Origin: Yponomeuta sedellus
Taxonomy: Eukaryota; Arthropoda; Insecta; Lepidoptera; Yponomeutidae
Direction: 5' to 3'
Length of the DNA: 64,000 bases
NCBI GenBank assembly: GCA_934045075.1
Contig: OW203722.1
Span: 14,880,796-14,944,795 of the forward strand
Shown here: positions 1 through 14,251 of the stretch, in pieces
Position numbering within the stretch: the stretch's first letter is position 1
Layout of the letters: every line of letters begins with the position of its first letter
Program-made: the position numbers and the translations under genes
The notes under the pieces: generated by a model
What the model was told of the DNA's origin: nothing
Database searches by the model: none
The model's input: the letters and a program-made list of their open reading frames with translations, nothing else

Positions 1-471
1 TAGATTACAAATATCTTTGACATGTATGTACGTTTTTTTTTTGTTGAATCCCGGGAACTGTGTCTAAATTGGTGGCATGTATGGGCGCGGGTGACCCAGA
101 AATTAAAAAGTTTTGTTAGTAGAATTTTTATCCTCAGAGTATACACTACTATGTACAGAGAGGGTATCCAGAGCAATAATTTGTGTCGCAGAATACAATA
201 TCAGTATTTCCAGGAGTGGCATTTAACTGAGTTTATATCATCATCATCAACCTTTAAGCTGCTCTACTCCGATATCTGATACTATTAAAGACATTGAGCA
301 AAATTAAATTGCTTAATCAGATAACCCTTACAATAACTGGATTTGTGAGGCATAACATTTGAAATCCCTTGACATAAAAGTGTCAAATAAGTATCGAGCA
401 ATGATATATCGATAATATTATAGAAAACACCACATAATGTAGTCAAACACATTGTTGACTAATCTAGGTAC

Positions 472-603
472 TAGCTTTATGCAAATATGTTTTTTTTTCA
501 GTTCATTTATATTCTCTTTCACACCGGCTGTGATATCTAAGTCTGGTCTACCTATAATTGGACTTGGTTGCCACTCCGCGTCATCTTTACGTCCCCACCT
601 CAT
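472..603 (-). CDS. Possible coding exon, unidentified
   Basis: The reading frame begins at a Met codon directly after a plausible acceptor (ending tgcctgcag). It runs through a polar stretch including EWQPSPIIGRPDLDI and VKENINEL, which looks more protein-like than most open frames here. A donor-like site (CTA|GTACCT) would end it at 472. I do not recognise the family. It lies about 13.6 kb downstream of the stop of the DAG kinase gene on the same strand, so it could be an exon of a neighbouring gene, a transposon fragment or chance. There is no codon-level proof. Confidence 0.2.
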
Positions 604-1069
604 CTGCAGGCACTTTTATTCAGCCTATTCCGATCACTGGTCATTAACAAGCTGCTTGCGCTCGGTATAGTTACTCGTACAGTCACTGTCAGTGCGCGGC
701 TAATTCATGGTAACTCAAATCTCCTGTTACAATTAGTTTGTCATTTTATATGAGCGCAGAAATTAATTAGTTTCGTCAAAGTCAAAGGTTGAGTGTAATT
801 AGATCGTCGTCCAAACCGAACATCAATTATCGTCCAAACCGACTATTGATAATAGATCAGAATATAGGCACTTGATATTATTTCATCTTTGTACTTCAGT
901 TTATTTACAGTAGTTACAAGTTATGATACTTCATTCGCGTGCTCTCTGCTCGAAGTTTAAAGTAATGAATGTTAATCAGCTGCTGACATACTTACCTAAG
1001 ATTCGTTGCTAGATAGTTTCAGGGGGCCTATACTGAAATTATACGATTACACGCGTTAGTAATTAATAA

Positions 1070-1424
1070 TAGGTACTTAAATTCTTGCAATACAGCCTAA
1101 AGAAAATTAAATCTCGGTAATTTTAGTACAAAAGAGCCTTCACGAGTTAAAACTCCTAAATTAGTAATTACTAAGGATATCGCCCGGCGGTAGCCACTTT
1201 GGGATGGAGGTCAAGCTCATTAAGGGAAGCAAATCCCAGGTGAATGTTTAATGCGACCGCCGCCTCTTCAGCAACTCCAAATTGACTGCAAAATGGAATA
1301 TGAATCATTCATACAAGGTGCAGTGCGGCTCAAAAGGAGGGTCTAATGAACTTTAATATCTACTGACGATATGCTGTCACAGAGATGCCTGGCATCTGAT
1401 TTAGCGATACGTGTTTGGCTTTTG
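1070..1424. repeat. 355-bp exact direct repeat, copy 1
   Basis: This segment is identical, base for base as read, to 3470-3824; the offset is exactly 2400 bp. It has no coding content that I recognise. It stops at the exact base where the tRNA-like foldback element begins (1425). Copy 1 is preceded by ordinary AT-rich sequence, whereas copy 2 abuts the GGTA microsatellite. Confidence 0.9.
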
Positions 1425-1718
1425 ACCCGTGCTAAGGAACAAATTTAAAAACCTATTTAGAGGATAAAAATTTCACCCATGCCAGGATTCGAACCCGCAA
1501 CCTCTGGCTATCCGTGCCAGATATCTGGCAGAGAATAGTGTAAAGAGGTTCGAAATTTCACTGATGCCGTGAGTCGCCCATTGGCTCAATTGGTAGAGCG
1601 CTGGCACGGATAGCCAGAGGTTGCGGGTTCGAATCCCGGCATGGGTGAAATTTTTAGCCTCTAAATGGGTTTTTAAATTTGTTCCTTAGCACGGGTTAGT
1701 GCATTAAAAATAAAAATA
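1425..1718. mobile_element. tRNA-like foldback element, copy A
   Basis: Two 96-nt arms, 1425-1520 and 1601-1696, are near-perfect inverted copies separated by 80 nt. The right half holds a complete tRNA-like head at 1576-1647 (+). It has a D-arm GCTC/GAGC, a 5-bp anticodon stem CTGGC/GCCAG around loop ACGGATA, a T-loop TTCGAAT and a degenerate acceptor stem. Box A and box B of an internal Pol III promoter are recognisable. The outer sequence ends in an A-rich stretch after gtgcattaaa. The C at position 33 and mismatches in the stems argue against a working tRNA gene; a tRNA-derived SINE family is more likely. Confidence 0.75.
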
Positions 1719-2768
1719 CTATAATAGTGGAGTGTTGTTTTTGCAAATAACACTTATTTTTAATCGTCAATAAGAAAACCCCCATTTGGACAGTAACGAC
1801 AACGAAATTATCGGACTGGTGGTTATCAAAATTTACTATAAGGCCACTGTGTAAATGTATCTACAAACATAGTGTAAGTTGTGTAATAGTCCAACCTGAC
1901 TACTTTCCTGTCGGCTATATGCCTTATAAGCTGTCAGTATGGTATAGATGCTGGGAAAGCCTACTCCATCTAAAAAAACAATATCCCAGGCACCGCAGCA
2001 TCCGAGTAGGTTCACCGATCTAGTGTGAGTGCAGGTATCGAAATGTTTCAAACGCTCGTCGCGAGCGTCATAGGCAATAATTAAAGCATAGGTAAATAAA
2101 AAAAATCACTGAAATGTACCAAAACAAAATACTAAATAAATAACCAACAACCCTACTGTTGAGCCTTAATTCTAAACAGGCGGGACACAAATTGTAACAT
2201 TGCAGCTTAGTTGGTCCCGTCTGCTTAGAAGTTTAAGCTCAGCAATCGGGTTGTTGGATTTATTCCACTTTTTTATGTACTCCACATTTTTCTCTTTCAT
2301 TTGGCATAACACTCAAAATGGCAAAAAAGTCACATACACAATATAAAACGAATGGTCGTAAAAAACGTGTTTTATGTCACTCGGCCCTGTTAGCAGACAC
2401 CGTAGGTAACTATTATCTAGAAAGAAATGCTTAAGATAAGTTAAAATAATATTTATAGAGGATTTTGCTTTCAGTAACGGTAATCGAGACATCTGAGATC
2501 GGATCCATCTTACTAGTACAAACAAAGGGAAGAGCAAAACAAAACATAGGATAATAATTTCACAAACAGAGATCCAATACGCGCTCGTTTGTTCTTGTCG
2601 CTCTAAGCTCATGTGAGACGTGTCGGAGTAGCATGAAACAAATATAATTGGGGAACTGCCTTATGCTTAGTTTGAAGTAGCGGTGGGTTGTTGTCAGATT
2701 TTGCACGACAGGACGCAACAGTATTTTGAAGAACTAGTTCGCAAAATAGTTCTCGCTCGCAACCGTTT
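1719..2768. other. No gene seen
   Basis: About 1 kb of mixed-composition sequence between the foldback and the microsatellite. Only short uninformative open frames are present, and I saw no splice-flanked coding segment or known repeat head. Confidence 0.5.
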
Positions 2769-3469
<701 letters not shown>

Positions 3470-3475
<6 letters not shown>

Positions 3476-3824
3476 CTTAAATTCTTGCAATACAGCCTAA
3501 AGAAAATTAAATCTCGGTAATTTTAGTACAAAAGAGCCTTCACGAGTTAAAACTCCTAAATTAGTAATTACTAAGGATATCGCCCGGCGGTAGCCACTTT
3601 GGGATGGAGGTCAAGCTCATTAAGGGAAGCAAATCCCAGGTGAATGTTTAATGCGACCGCCGCCTCTTCAGCAACTCCAAATTGACTGCAAAATGGAATA
3701 TGAATCATTCATACAAGGTGCAGTGCGGCTCAAAAGGAGGGTCTAATGAACTTTAATATCTACTGACGATATGCTGTCACAGAGATGCCTGGCATCTGAT
3801 TTAGCGATACGTGTTTGGCTTTTG
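3470..3824. repeat. 355-bp exact direct repeat, copy 2
   Basis: Identical to 1070-1424. Its left end merges with the terminal GGTA units of the microsatellite. After 3824 the sequence departs from copy 1, which carries the foldback element at that point. Confidence 0.9.
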
Positions 3825-4618
3825 GGCGAAAAATTTAAATTTAATAGTTTTTAAGGCCCTCCAGGTTTTGCCAAAATTATGTTGATTGAATATCGGAATT
3901 TTGTCAGGCGCATTACGCTGAGCCATGAGCTAACGCAATACTTTACCTATTTATATTACTCTCGGTACCAATGAAAAGAGTCCTATCTTTTTTACACAAT
4001 AGTTTTTGCAAAAAGTGGCTTACAAAACTTTAGAGTCTCATAATTTTTTATGTATAATATATAGTAAATATATTATATACAGTAGTAAACTACGACTATT
4101 AGAATCAAATATAGTGTTAATTTAATGAGACGTAAATTGCGCAATTGTTTTTACCTGGCTAGATTATTAAGAACGCTGAAATATAGAAAACCTTGCAAAA
4201 ACTATATCACGTATAAGCACAGGCAAGGTCAAAAGTATTGTTGTCGAAGTTAAAAGCCCTCGGAACACTAGCTCATGCATTCTTATCCAAGCATACTCTA
4301 ACTTTAAATAAAATAAACTTTATGGTATCTACGTAACGAGTTTTCAAGGAAGTTATACATGTTCTCTTATGCTTTTGTAGTGAAAGTACTTGCTTATAAA
4401 TTTTCTGCGCTCGGCAACAACTCTTGTGATTGTTCGAAGTAGGTATATCACGGTTTCCTACTCCAACAAACCTAGTCGGGTCTATGCACATATGGTTCCA
4501 ATTGAGATTATGGTTATTTATGCTCAATAAAATATTTGCAAACGTAAATACATACAGTTTTAAATACAAAAATGCCCCGCAGATGTAGTTTAAATTAACT
4601 TTCCTTTTGCAGCATTAT
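3825..4618. other. No gene seen
   Basis: AT-rich sequence with no coding exon, RNA gene or repeat that I can support. Confidence 0.5.
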
Positions 4619-4629
4619 AGTGGAGTGTT

Positions 4630-5339
4630 TAAAAACCTATTTAGAGGCTAAAAATTTCACCCATGCCGGGATTCGAACCCGCAACCTCTGGCTATCCGTG
4701 CCAGCGCTCTACCAATTGAGCCAATGGGCGACTCACGGCATCAGTGAAATTTCGAACCTCTTTACACTATTCTCTATATTACGTACAGGCAGCGACATCT
4801 GACTTAAGCAAATTGCATTACTTACAGCCCCGTCTACCTACTTTGCAGTTAGGTTTAACATCGGAACGATATCACTGTACCCACATGATTATAGTATTTT
4901 TATTTTTAATGCACTAACCCGTGCTGAGGAACAAATTTAAAAACCTATTTAGAGGCTAAAAATTTAACCCATGCCGGGATTCGAACCCGCAACCTCTGGC
5001 TATCCGTGCCAGCGCTCTACCAATTGAGCCGATGGGCGACTCACGGCATCAGTGAAATTTCGAACCTCTTTACACTATTGTCTGTATTACGTACAGGCAG
5101 CGACATCTGACTTAAGCAATTTGCATTACTTACAGCCCCGTCTACCTACTTTGCAGTTAGGTTTAACATCGGAACGATATCACTGTACCCTCATGATTAT
5201 AGTATTTTTATTTTTAATGCACTAACTCGTGCTAAGAAACAAATTTAAAAACCTATTTAGAGGCTAAAAATTTCACCCATGCCGGGATTCGAACCCGCAA
5301 CCTCTGGCTATCCGTGCCAGCGCTCTACCAATTGAGCCA
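4630..5339 (-). mobile_element. Tandem array of tRNA-like unit, 308-bp period
   Basis: Three tRNA-like heads lie on the minus strand at 4658-4729, 4966-5037 and 5274-5339 (the last truncated), spaced exactly 308 bp apart. Between heads the same spacer recurs almost unchanged, including acgtacaggcagcgacatct and the motif aatgcactaacccgtgc. The third unit breaks off inside the tRNA-like head and is followed at once by a GGTA/GACA microsatellite. This is the same family as copy A at 1425-1718, but arranged head to tail. Confidence 0.85.
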
Positions 5340-5381
5340 GTAGGTAGGTAGGTAGACAGACAGACAGGTAGACAAGACAGG
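5340..5381. repeat. Short GGTA/GACA microsatellite
   Basis: A run of taggtagg units passing into gacagacag units, joined directly to the truncated tRNA-like copy. Confidence 0.8.
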
Positions 5382-5889
5382 ATGCTCGACGTAAGTACAG
5401 CCTTAGGACTGGCTACATAAATGTTTCAGTTATGAATCTCGCAGCACTCTTGACAAAACGGCTTAATACGGGACACTTTTATTAAATCACTACGCATTTT
5501 ATGCGCCATTCATGTGACTTGTCAATATCGTACTGTGCGAGATACCGTTTTACGAGGGAAACCGGGGCGGGGCAACGAGGATGGAAGGTTTAATAACTGA
5601 AAGGAAACAGACAATGTTAATGTACGTGGGACGGATTATTCTAAAGTCAATATGGAAATAGAGAATGGGAAAGCTATAATTTTTAGGCATTGGTTTTTAA
5701 ACAATATACATTTCTACAGATTGCGTCTTTCTGGGTGGACTTCCATGTTTGTTGTGTCCTTGCTTGGTTTCAATAGGACAAGGAATCCTAGTTTGGGACC
5801 GTGGAAGTTTCTATTATAATTATTTAATACTTGGCGAAATATAAAGGGATCTCAGTCTCTATATCATTACTATACATCTACTTCCTTCT

Positions 5890-6036
5890 CTAATGTATTG
5901 CTCCAGTCCTTTCAAAGGTTGTCTGGAAGAGATCATTTTTAGTTATAAGGCCGCCGTTTGTACTCTTAAGTTAAGAAGTATCTGTGTAAGTAACTTTTTT
6001 AATGTACAATAAAGCTAGTGTTCTCTATCTATTTAT
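5890..6036 (+). mobile_element. LINE 3' end fragment
   Basis: It holds a phrase typical of lepidopteran non-LTR 3' ends (ggttgtctggaagagatc followed by ataaggccgcc). A tail then carries an AATAAA signal and a ctatcta-type simple repeat. A second member of the same 3'-end type is at 28160-28315. No open reading frame remains. Confidence 0.5.
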
Positions 6037-6144
6037 TTTTTTATCTACTACTGTCTTTCTTTTCGTTTCGTTGTTTCTTTGTGTTATATAGTGATGGCTT
6101 TTGTTGCATATATCTAAGATTCTAAGTTTATTATTTAGATTCGA

Positions 6145-6195
6145 TATCAACCCTTGTATGTCGCCACTGCTGGGGCACGGGGCTGTCATACAAGC
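6145..6195 (-). mobile_element. 3' end scrap of 5S-headed SINE
   Basis: It matches the terminal part of the 5S-headed SINE family (cttgtatgtc, actgctggggcac), in the orientation opposite to the fuller copy at 6985-7345. Confidence 0.5.
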
Positions 6196-6984
6196 TCATC
6201 GACGAAAATTTCTTGAATCCATTGCTTATATGTTATACAATCACATTCTATATAGATGTACTTAAATAATAGGTGCTTACAATAGATGAGCAGAGAGGAG
6301 TATCTTTAAAATCAGAGCAGATATACTTCTTGTACCTAAAAAATAAAAACATGTAGTTGTAGACCCAATATTCATAGACATAAGAAGTATATTATAACAA
6401 ACACATAAAACCCGGAGTTTCAAAAGATTTCGGTGACATCATTCAGTAGGTATGCCAACACGTAACTATTCTCAGAAGGTGCCACAGAGACATTTCCCGG
6501 CAAAGTGTATCTTAAACAAAAAGGATATTTTCCATACTTTGTTTACAAAGTGTCTGCAAAAGTATGTAGAGTAGAAATTACAACGGCAGAAACTTCTTGG
6601 CGGACACGTCCCGAAAGTGCGCGACCTCTGCGTCATATCAGGCTGAAAATTTTCACGAAATATTCTTCTCAGTTTAACTATTTACATACTTCCGGAACTC
6701 TGAGCATAATATATTTCGGCATGTCGTATTTATTCACGTCGCTCAGTCATTTCTCGATGTGGAAAGCGTTCGTGATTTCGGATTGATGTTTGTGTCGCAG
6801 ATGTAAGTGTTAGGGGCTGCTTTTAAAATATTTCCTTTACCGGGAGAATAAAGGCACGCCTTCCAAAATTCGCCCTAAAATGCTCAGCGCGCGTTTACTG
6901 ACACGGTGACTTTAATAGAGTGATCTTTCGGTTACCCCATAGTAGCCCGTAGCCCCCATAGAAGCGCTTGTGTCCTATTCAAAC

Positions 6985-7345
6985 CGAGTGATGAATCACT
7001 TGGGTTAAACAACAAAAGGCGCGGTCAGGCGCAGGATGGGTGAAAGTCCGGTGACTACCGCCATTGACTGCCCGTGACTAGTGGCATTTTTGCGAGCGTT
7101 TCCGTGCTTCGAAAGGCACGTTAAGCCATTGGTGCCGGCTGTCATGTAACAGCGATCGCTAACCAATGTCAAAGGCTTTATGGGCGGCTTGTTAACTTCT
7201 GATAGAAAGGCCCGCCACTGTCTTACAATTCTCTACCAACCCGGACTTGGCCCCAGTAATGGAGTACGGCGTAAGCTTCCTGCGATGCAGAAAGAGACCA
7301 GTGCTCCAGCAGTGGGGACATACAGGGGTTGATATCGATAGTAGC
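6985..7345 (+). mobile_element. 5S rRNA-headed SINE, copy 1
   Basis: The head (about 6985-7080) retains 5S-like order: a gagtgat...atcac stem, gttaa-caac, gcgcggtcagg and ggatgggtga. The body includes ggcacgttaagccattggtg and gccggctgtcatgtaa. The 3' end runs agcagtggggacatacaggg and finishes in a gatatcgata tail. It is diverged, and the 5S assignment rests mainly on the better copy at 34680-35025. Confidence 0.6.
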
Positions 7346-10300
7346 CTGATTATTCCTAAGTTTTTCCTAGAAATTGAAGGTATGATTTGATCCTGTTGTA
7401 CTATGTGCTGTTTATTATATTCATATATAACTTTATACTTACGTACATCTCTACCACAGACTGTCATTACATCCAACGGCTTAAGAAATAAAGAAATAAT
7501 TTAGATTTATGTATTTCCTTTGGTAATTTCTTAATTCAGTGACCAGTAGTACCTACATTTCAATTAATAAAACGAAGAATGGTTCGCAACTCGTTTATTG
7601 TTTCTTTCAGTGTAAGTACCTTCTTTAGTATTTTCTTAATTTAAATAGTGACTTTATTGGGTGCAAAAATAAGTATGTATGTACTTTACAATGAAATAAG
7701 TGCTTCAAAACTTTATTAAAATAACATTTTAATTTATGTACTTATCGAATTTTTAATATAATTTTAAAATTTATTGACAATGCCAACCGCCCGTATCAGA
7801 TGTACTTGTTGTACTGTCATCCAGTGGATAAATTCAATGAACTTGTTGTTTTAAATCCGCTTAGCATTGAACTTCATTCGCTTGATACACGTCTGGGCTA
7901 ATTATTATTTGTAAAGTTAAATTGATTAAAGGACATCGTACATTAAAAATGCTGTGGAGTTGAAAAAACTACACGATTATATGATACACGGCCGGCGCAT
8001 TTTATATTTGGCAAACAATTGCTAACAGACTGACCAACAATACAACATATCTTCTACTTATGTAACACATTCGAACAACAATAAAACAACAGATTCGTTA
8101 ATTAAGTATTAAAATCGTTGGCATGTACGAGTACCTAGGTAATAATAATACTTAACAATAAGGTTCATTGGATATTTTAAACATTCAATAATCATAAATA
8201 ATTTAATTAAAAAGGGACTCCTAATTTCCTGCATTCATGCAAAGTCAAAGTAATATGGGTGCTAAAGACAATTCATGGAAACATAAACATAGGCCGGATT
8301 ATAAAATTCTGGGAAATGGACTGCAATTTTCCTCTTGATGTGGAGAAAGAAAACATTTACGTAGGTAATAGCTGTTCCTGTTAGCCGGCGGACCGTTTCT
8401 CGACGTGCTATCTCGTTTTATCTCGCTTGTCATAAATTTCACCAGAACCCATAGAACTATAATTCATGGTTTACAATTAACCATTCGATGTAAATTTCAA
8501 AGTCGATTAACTCGCAGATTAACAAGTAGACAGATTCTACGCAAAATTATTGTACATCGAATTGAGGCAAACTAAATGAATTGTCGTTCTTAAAATGCGG
8601 CCCGGGCAGTGGTTATGCTCCGATCATGTAAAAACTTAGTGTCAATGCGGGTTGAGTCAGGTTATTATAAAAATGCGTACATAAACATATATCGTCATAT
8701 GTAGGTATAGTAACAATTCATTGTATTTTCAAAGTGTTAAGAATCTTATAAACATTTTCTCTTATCCATATTACTCAAACGAGAAGCATACTCTTAGATC
8801 AGTGCTTGAAACTCTATACACTAGTGATATTTTTTTTTAAAGATAGATTTGGTCGTAAAGTTAGTGCCTAAAGAGTAATTAATATTACTATAATAAGTAC
8901 TATGCGAATGAAGGCCTCGAATAGTATATACGAAGACAATATTTAATATCTAATAGGAAAATATCACTAACGTATTCCCAGATATTGGCGTTCAGTCCCT
9001 AATCATTCCAAGTTCTACAGACCGAAATTTAGTGACTTTGGACATTTTTTATACTTTGGTGATTACTATGATTGATTGTCTTTCTCACACTGGTTATATG
9101 TTTTCGAAAATTTGAGGAGTTGGGATGTTTAACCAATATTATTCACTAAAACAGAATCCCTTCCCACTGCAAAGCCAATAAATTCCAGTGCAGACGTACA
9201 TTAAAATGTTGCACTTCATGAAATTGACAACAACCTCGTGCCCAGCCTGAGCGGCAAATCGGACCGGAAAATGTATAGGGATGGAAAATGAGATGTGATA
9301 AAAGTAAACGTAGAACCACGTAGAACGAAACGTAGGAAACGTATGAATATGAATTCATAATTAAAGAGGTTTAATGGATCGTAATTAGTAACTTGATAGA
9401 TATAAACTCATATTTTCTGCATTGATGAGACTAAGGATCTAATTAATGCAGCAACGTGCAAGATCTTATAGTTCGATCGCAACAATATATTTTAATCTTT
9501 CTGTCTATATTTTACCAAAAATATTGTTTAGTCTTTTTAGCAAAAAAAACATTCAAATAAAAAATCATCCGTAAATTTGATATTTAAAGCAGTCAATATT
9601 TTACAAATGGTAATGTATCAGCAATAAATTATTTCGCTGAGCGTAATAAATAAATAGTAATCAACACGACGGGTCGGCAAATAAATTATATTTAGATTTA
9701 GATTTATTTATTTACAAAGTTCTTGTAAGTGAACACCAAATCGTTACAGAATTAGAGACAACCTCTAACAACGATCTCTCTAGCATTATCTTACATTCAT
9801 CCATCAAAATTTTATATATGTGGTAAAAAAATAAATTAGTGGTAGTTTATAGCAATTAAGTTTACCTAATAAACAATCGCAATTTGGATAAGACTAGTTA
9901 AATGAATTATGAGAATCGTGAATCACAAAAAAAAGGCCAAAAAAATAAACTAATTTTGGTTTACATAGATAGAGACAACGTAATAATTATTTGGTCAGCT
10001 AAATAATCGCGAGTATTGCATATATGGAGTCATTGTTTCCTCGGATTTTTACATAAGCTGCCTAATAATATAAGAATTATCTGACCCGGCGTACTTCATA
10101 CCGCCTAACAGTCGATCTTTAAATCTTTCGCTCCGTAAGAACAATCCTCGTATTTCAAGGATTATTCTAAAAAAATATTAGCAAAATCGGTTCAGCTGCG
10201 CTCGAGATTTGCGCTTAGCAACACATTCAGCGATAATTTTTTTATATTATAAGAATAAGTAGACCAAAATTAATTTTACAACTCACCAACAAGATATTGA

Positions 10301-13300
10301 AAGCAAACTTCCGATGTGTTGACGAATGAAGTTGATAGATTAAAAATTTAATATTTTCGGCCGCCCGATTTCGTTTTTTGGCTGCCTAATTAATTATTTC
10401 CGATCACGACTAAGTTGCCGCTCAAAAGTCTTATTGCTGGTCGAAAATATTTATTGCTGATCAAAATCAATAATTGAGGCAGCGTCAGCACGTTGGTGCG
10501 ACACATCATGGAATTGACAATCCATATTCAACATACTCGTATTATGTTATCACGTTATTTTATGAACTGACGTAAAAAAGTTTCGACTGCTTAAGTTGCT
10601 TCGACTGATTAAAGAGGCGACGACGGCACAAAATAGCGACGTGTTATGGTGTCGTTTCTAATTGTGACTATACAATTGTGAAACTGGTTAGAATTACTGA
10701 TGATAGAAAGAGTTACAGTATCTCGAAGAAAGTTTTTGTTTCCGCAGGAAAATAACGTAGACTATGTAGAGAAACCGGATGTTCCGCCATATTTACCATC
10801 GAAACTATGTGCAAAGCAGTCGCAAGTAGACACAACATAACATAACAAGATGCCATAACATTGAAAGCAATTGTAACAACCCATGTAACTGCAGCATGCA
10901 ATCAAACTCTGTCACGTCAGTCCAATAATGTCGATAACTTTGTGTCAGATGTGTAGGTTGTCTCTTTTATTATTGTCGACGAACCTTCTGTCGCTACTAC
11001 GATTTTCGCAGCAGTTTTTGTCGCGGCTATGAGCATGCCGCGATCACGCCGTCTTATAGAAATAGGTTTTCTTTTAAATGATAAACTTTTTAAATTTATT
11101 ACTGCTATGTAGCTACCAAGAAGTTTTATTCTCAAAGTAACGAGAATTTGAAGTAAATTTACTAACGCCTTTTCCAAAAGCAAGTATTCTTTGCACCATT
11201 TAGATTTATTTATTCAATTAACCATGCCAGGCAAATAACTAAACTATCAGGCTTGAATCAAGTTTTAATGTCACTTGTTCATTGCGTCAGTATCATTAGG
11301 ATTATTTTTAGGGACATGTATCGAAAATTTCGTGCTATTCAAGAACACAAATAAAATCTTGTTATCAATTACGCTTTGTGCCATGAACACCGGTTATTCC
11401 GGTCCACAGCAAAATGTTATCGATGAAGTTTCGTTTGGTGTCCAGAGTGAGTACCTTTTGGGTCGGGCGTTAGTTGTACACTCTATTGAAAAATTAATTA
11501 TAAATTTGTAAGTAACCAACTAAATCTTTCACAAATTATAATCGTTCACTGAAAGATTCCCCTTAATAGCGATGCAAACTTCGACAAAGGCAAAGACTCA
11601 CTCATACTACACATCATAACGCTACAATATTATATTAACAACTCTAACTACGATCACATTAGGAAACTATAGCTACGACCAATAATAAGCCGTACTGGAG
11701 CTGTTCGATACAGCAGCCAGCGGGTGCGACCGTCGGTGGGTACGTAGCCTAAAAAATTGTGTAATTGTGATGACCATTGTCCAACTTACGATATAAATGA
11801 ACTTACAATTTTACATTACGACGAAAATTCTCACAGCTTTGTCTTTCATTGTTCGCTTTTTATAGCGATTAGTAAGAGTAAATTCGTTAACACTAAACTA
11901 TTACACTTGACACGTGTAGAGGTATTGGTATACAGCAACACAAATCATATCAATACGAAAAAACATACAAGAGCAGTTGAATGATAGCAATTGAGGATAG
12001 CAAGAATCTAGAGATCACAAGACTTGGGAACTTTTTCTTTAAAACAAAACACGAGACATTTGGATCGTTAAACTTTCAATACAATTTTTGTTAATGGACC
12101 GATAACGTAAACTTCAATCACTTAAAACGACTAATTCACATTGTTTTACTTGATCAATCATCTGAATAAAATTACTATAAATATCGAAAGGAGCCTGCCA
12201 AATTATTTAGGTGACGATAGTCATGACGTTTATTTTGCTTTGTATCCATTTATAGGTAGGTTTTTACTAATAATTATTTAGGTCATCATCGTCATTGTCA
12301 TCCTTATTTAGGCAAAACTTGATAAATCGATTAAGTTAACTTTGTTTATTTAATGTCAAAAGTCGCTACTGATCCCGTACATAAATAAATAATCGAATGT
12401 CATATCTGATTGTTTTAATTGGATTGGAAATACTAAGAACGTAGGTACACGACTTGAATCAGCTCACCTTGAGCTCAGGGGCAAATGCATTAAGTAAGCC
12501 TGACCGTCTCTGTTACGGATGAAAGTTTTTCAATGTGAAGAACTATAACTGACAACCGTCCACAATGTGTCAATGTGGACGTTACCGACAAGAAAGAGGG
12601 GTTACTGTTTTGTCGTAATATCACGATTAGTCACTTATTAACCATCGATTTCTCCCTCCGTCCACTTGGATCCATTGATTGGCTCCATATTGAGGCTCTC
12701 AGTAAGCATTGTACTGCGTTTTCAAATTTCTGAAAATAGAACGTGACAGATACAAGAACGTTTTACCTAACATCATTAGACCGGCATTTGCATAAATATT
12801 TTACTAATTTAAATTCTAAAGTCAGTGACCGGCAGTAAATTTTGTTTGTCTTGGTCAGTAAGTTAGTAGCTGTGCCCTGAAATATTACGACAATTCCTTT
12901 TTGACTCTAGTCAGGGTAAGAGATAGAGAACGTAAATTGAGATCAGCTAGGTGATAGTATAGTTGACAGCATAGATAATAGATAGGGATTAGTTAGATAA
13001 TAGATTAGTGCAGATGCAACAGAAATGTAAAATCAATAACATACTCGTATCGCAGTAGACACAGTTAAATAAAAACACTATACTATTTTCGCGCCATCTC
13101 GCATTGCAAACAATATATTTTCAGTGGTTCCACCATCCTATAACTCTCAACTGGCTTGAAGGGTTATTTCTGATCTTGGTCCATTTCTCACGCAGCAAAC
13201 TACTTATTTAGTTCCTGCCAAGTTTTCACAAATCGATTCAATGTTTTCGCAAGTTTAGAGTTCGAGAACGTGCGTACAAAAGTTGGCTATTTGACCATAA

Positions 13301-14251
13301 ATCACGGGTAGCGAAAAGTTACTTTAATATATGTGCATTAATAAGGCGTGTGTATCCATAAGCTAAATAGGTAGGTATATAATCATAATAAATAGTCGTA
13401 GGAGCATCCTTTTACAAATAAGTATGCACTTATAAACTAATAGAAGTGTGTTGTATAAGTGTAATGTTCTTCTTAAATCGTGAAGAAATATATTGAGAAA
13501 ATATTCGTCGAGGTCCCATAAAGCTTACCCAATAATTCCAAAAGACCGTAATAGAAAGAAGTAATATGTGTTCTAGAACTAATTACCTCTATATTTCTCT
13601 TGGCAATTATCTCATAAATAATAATATTTAGTAGTGTGTTCGTAGATAACAATTTCATTCCTATGTATGAGCACAATGTAGGATGCCGTTTTCGGTACTT
13701 TTTCATGCATTAAATACACTGAACACAAGCATTTGCTTGCAACATCCTTTAATTTAATATTTCATTACAGATTGCTATAAATAAGCATTCTATTGCTGAA
13801 TATACCAAAACTCGTTTTAACTCCATTAATGGCTACAAACAAATGCACATGTCTGGTATTTCCTACTCTAATATATTAATCGATTATTATAATTTAATTT
13901 CATTGATTGATCGATTTAATAGTACACGATAACTATGTATGTTTCAGTCTGATAGATCTAATAGATTTCGTAATTTTTTGAGATAATATTCTAATTCGAA
14001 TAACTAAAAGGTATTTACAATTTCATCATCTTTGCTCCTCCTCGGTAGAGAATTTATCTTACTTTATATTATAATTTAGGTTGAAAATATATTAAATTGA
14101 TTATAAATAGTTAAATTATTCTCTTACTTATTACTAAAAAGATCTGCAATATCACTTTGGTGTTGGAGTATAAGATAGCTGTAGTATCGTTGGTCGGCGT
14201 CCAGAAGGCGAGGCGCTTGGCGCCGCCGGCCGCGGCTCCGAACTCTCCATT
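7346..14251. other. Long stretch with no recognised gene
   Basis: Nearly 7 kb of AT-rich DNA with only short open frames, none flanked by convincing splice sites or matching a family I know. It contains a LINE 3' tail at 9686-9835 and a diverged repeat at about 10060-10250 with the common lepidopteran phrase aaaatcggttcagc. Some of it may be the 3' UTR of the DAG kinase gene, whose stop codon is at 14252, but I could not place a polyadenylation site with confidence. Confidence 0.5.
9686..9835 (-). mobile_element. LINE 3' tail with ATCTAA repeat
   Basis: On the minus strand a short AT-rich tail contains AATAAA and ends in aaatctaaatctaaat, a hexamer-type tail like those left by non-LTR elements. 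No coding part remains. Confidence 0.45.

Noticed and set aside
1576..1647. A functional tRNA gene
   Set aside because: The fold is tRNA-like but the residue before the anticodon is C instead of U, the acceptor and T stems have mismatches, and the same sequence is dispersed in many rearranged copies. It is a tRNA-derived repeat.
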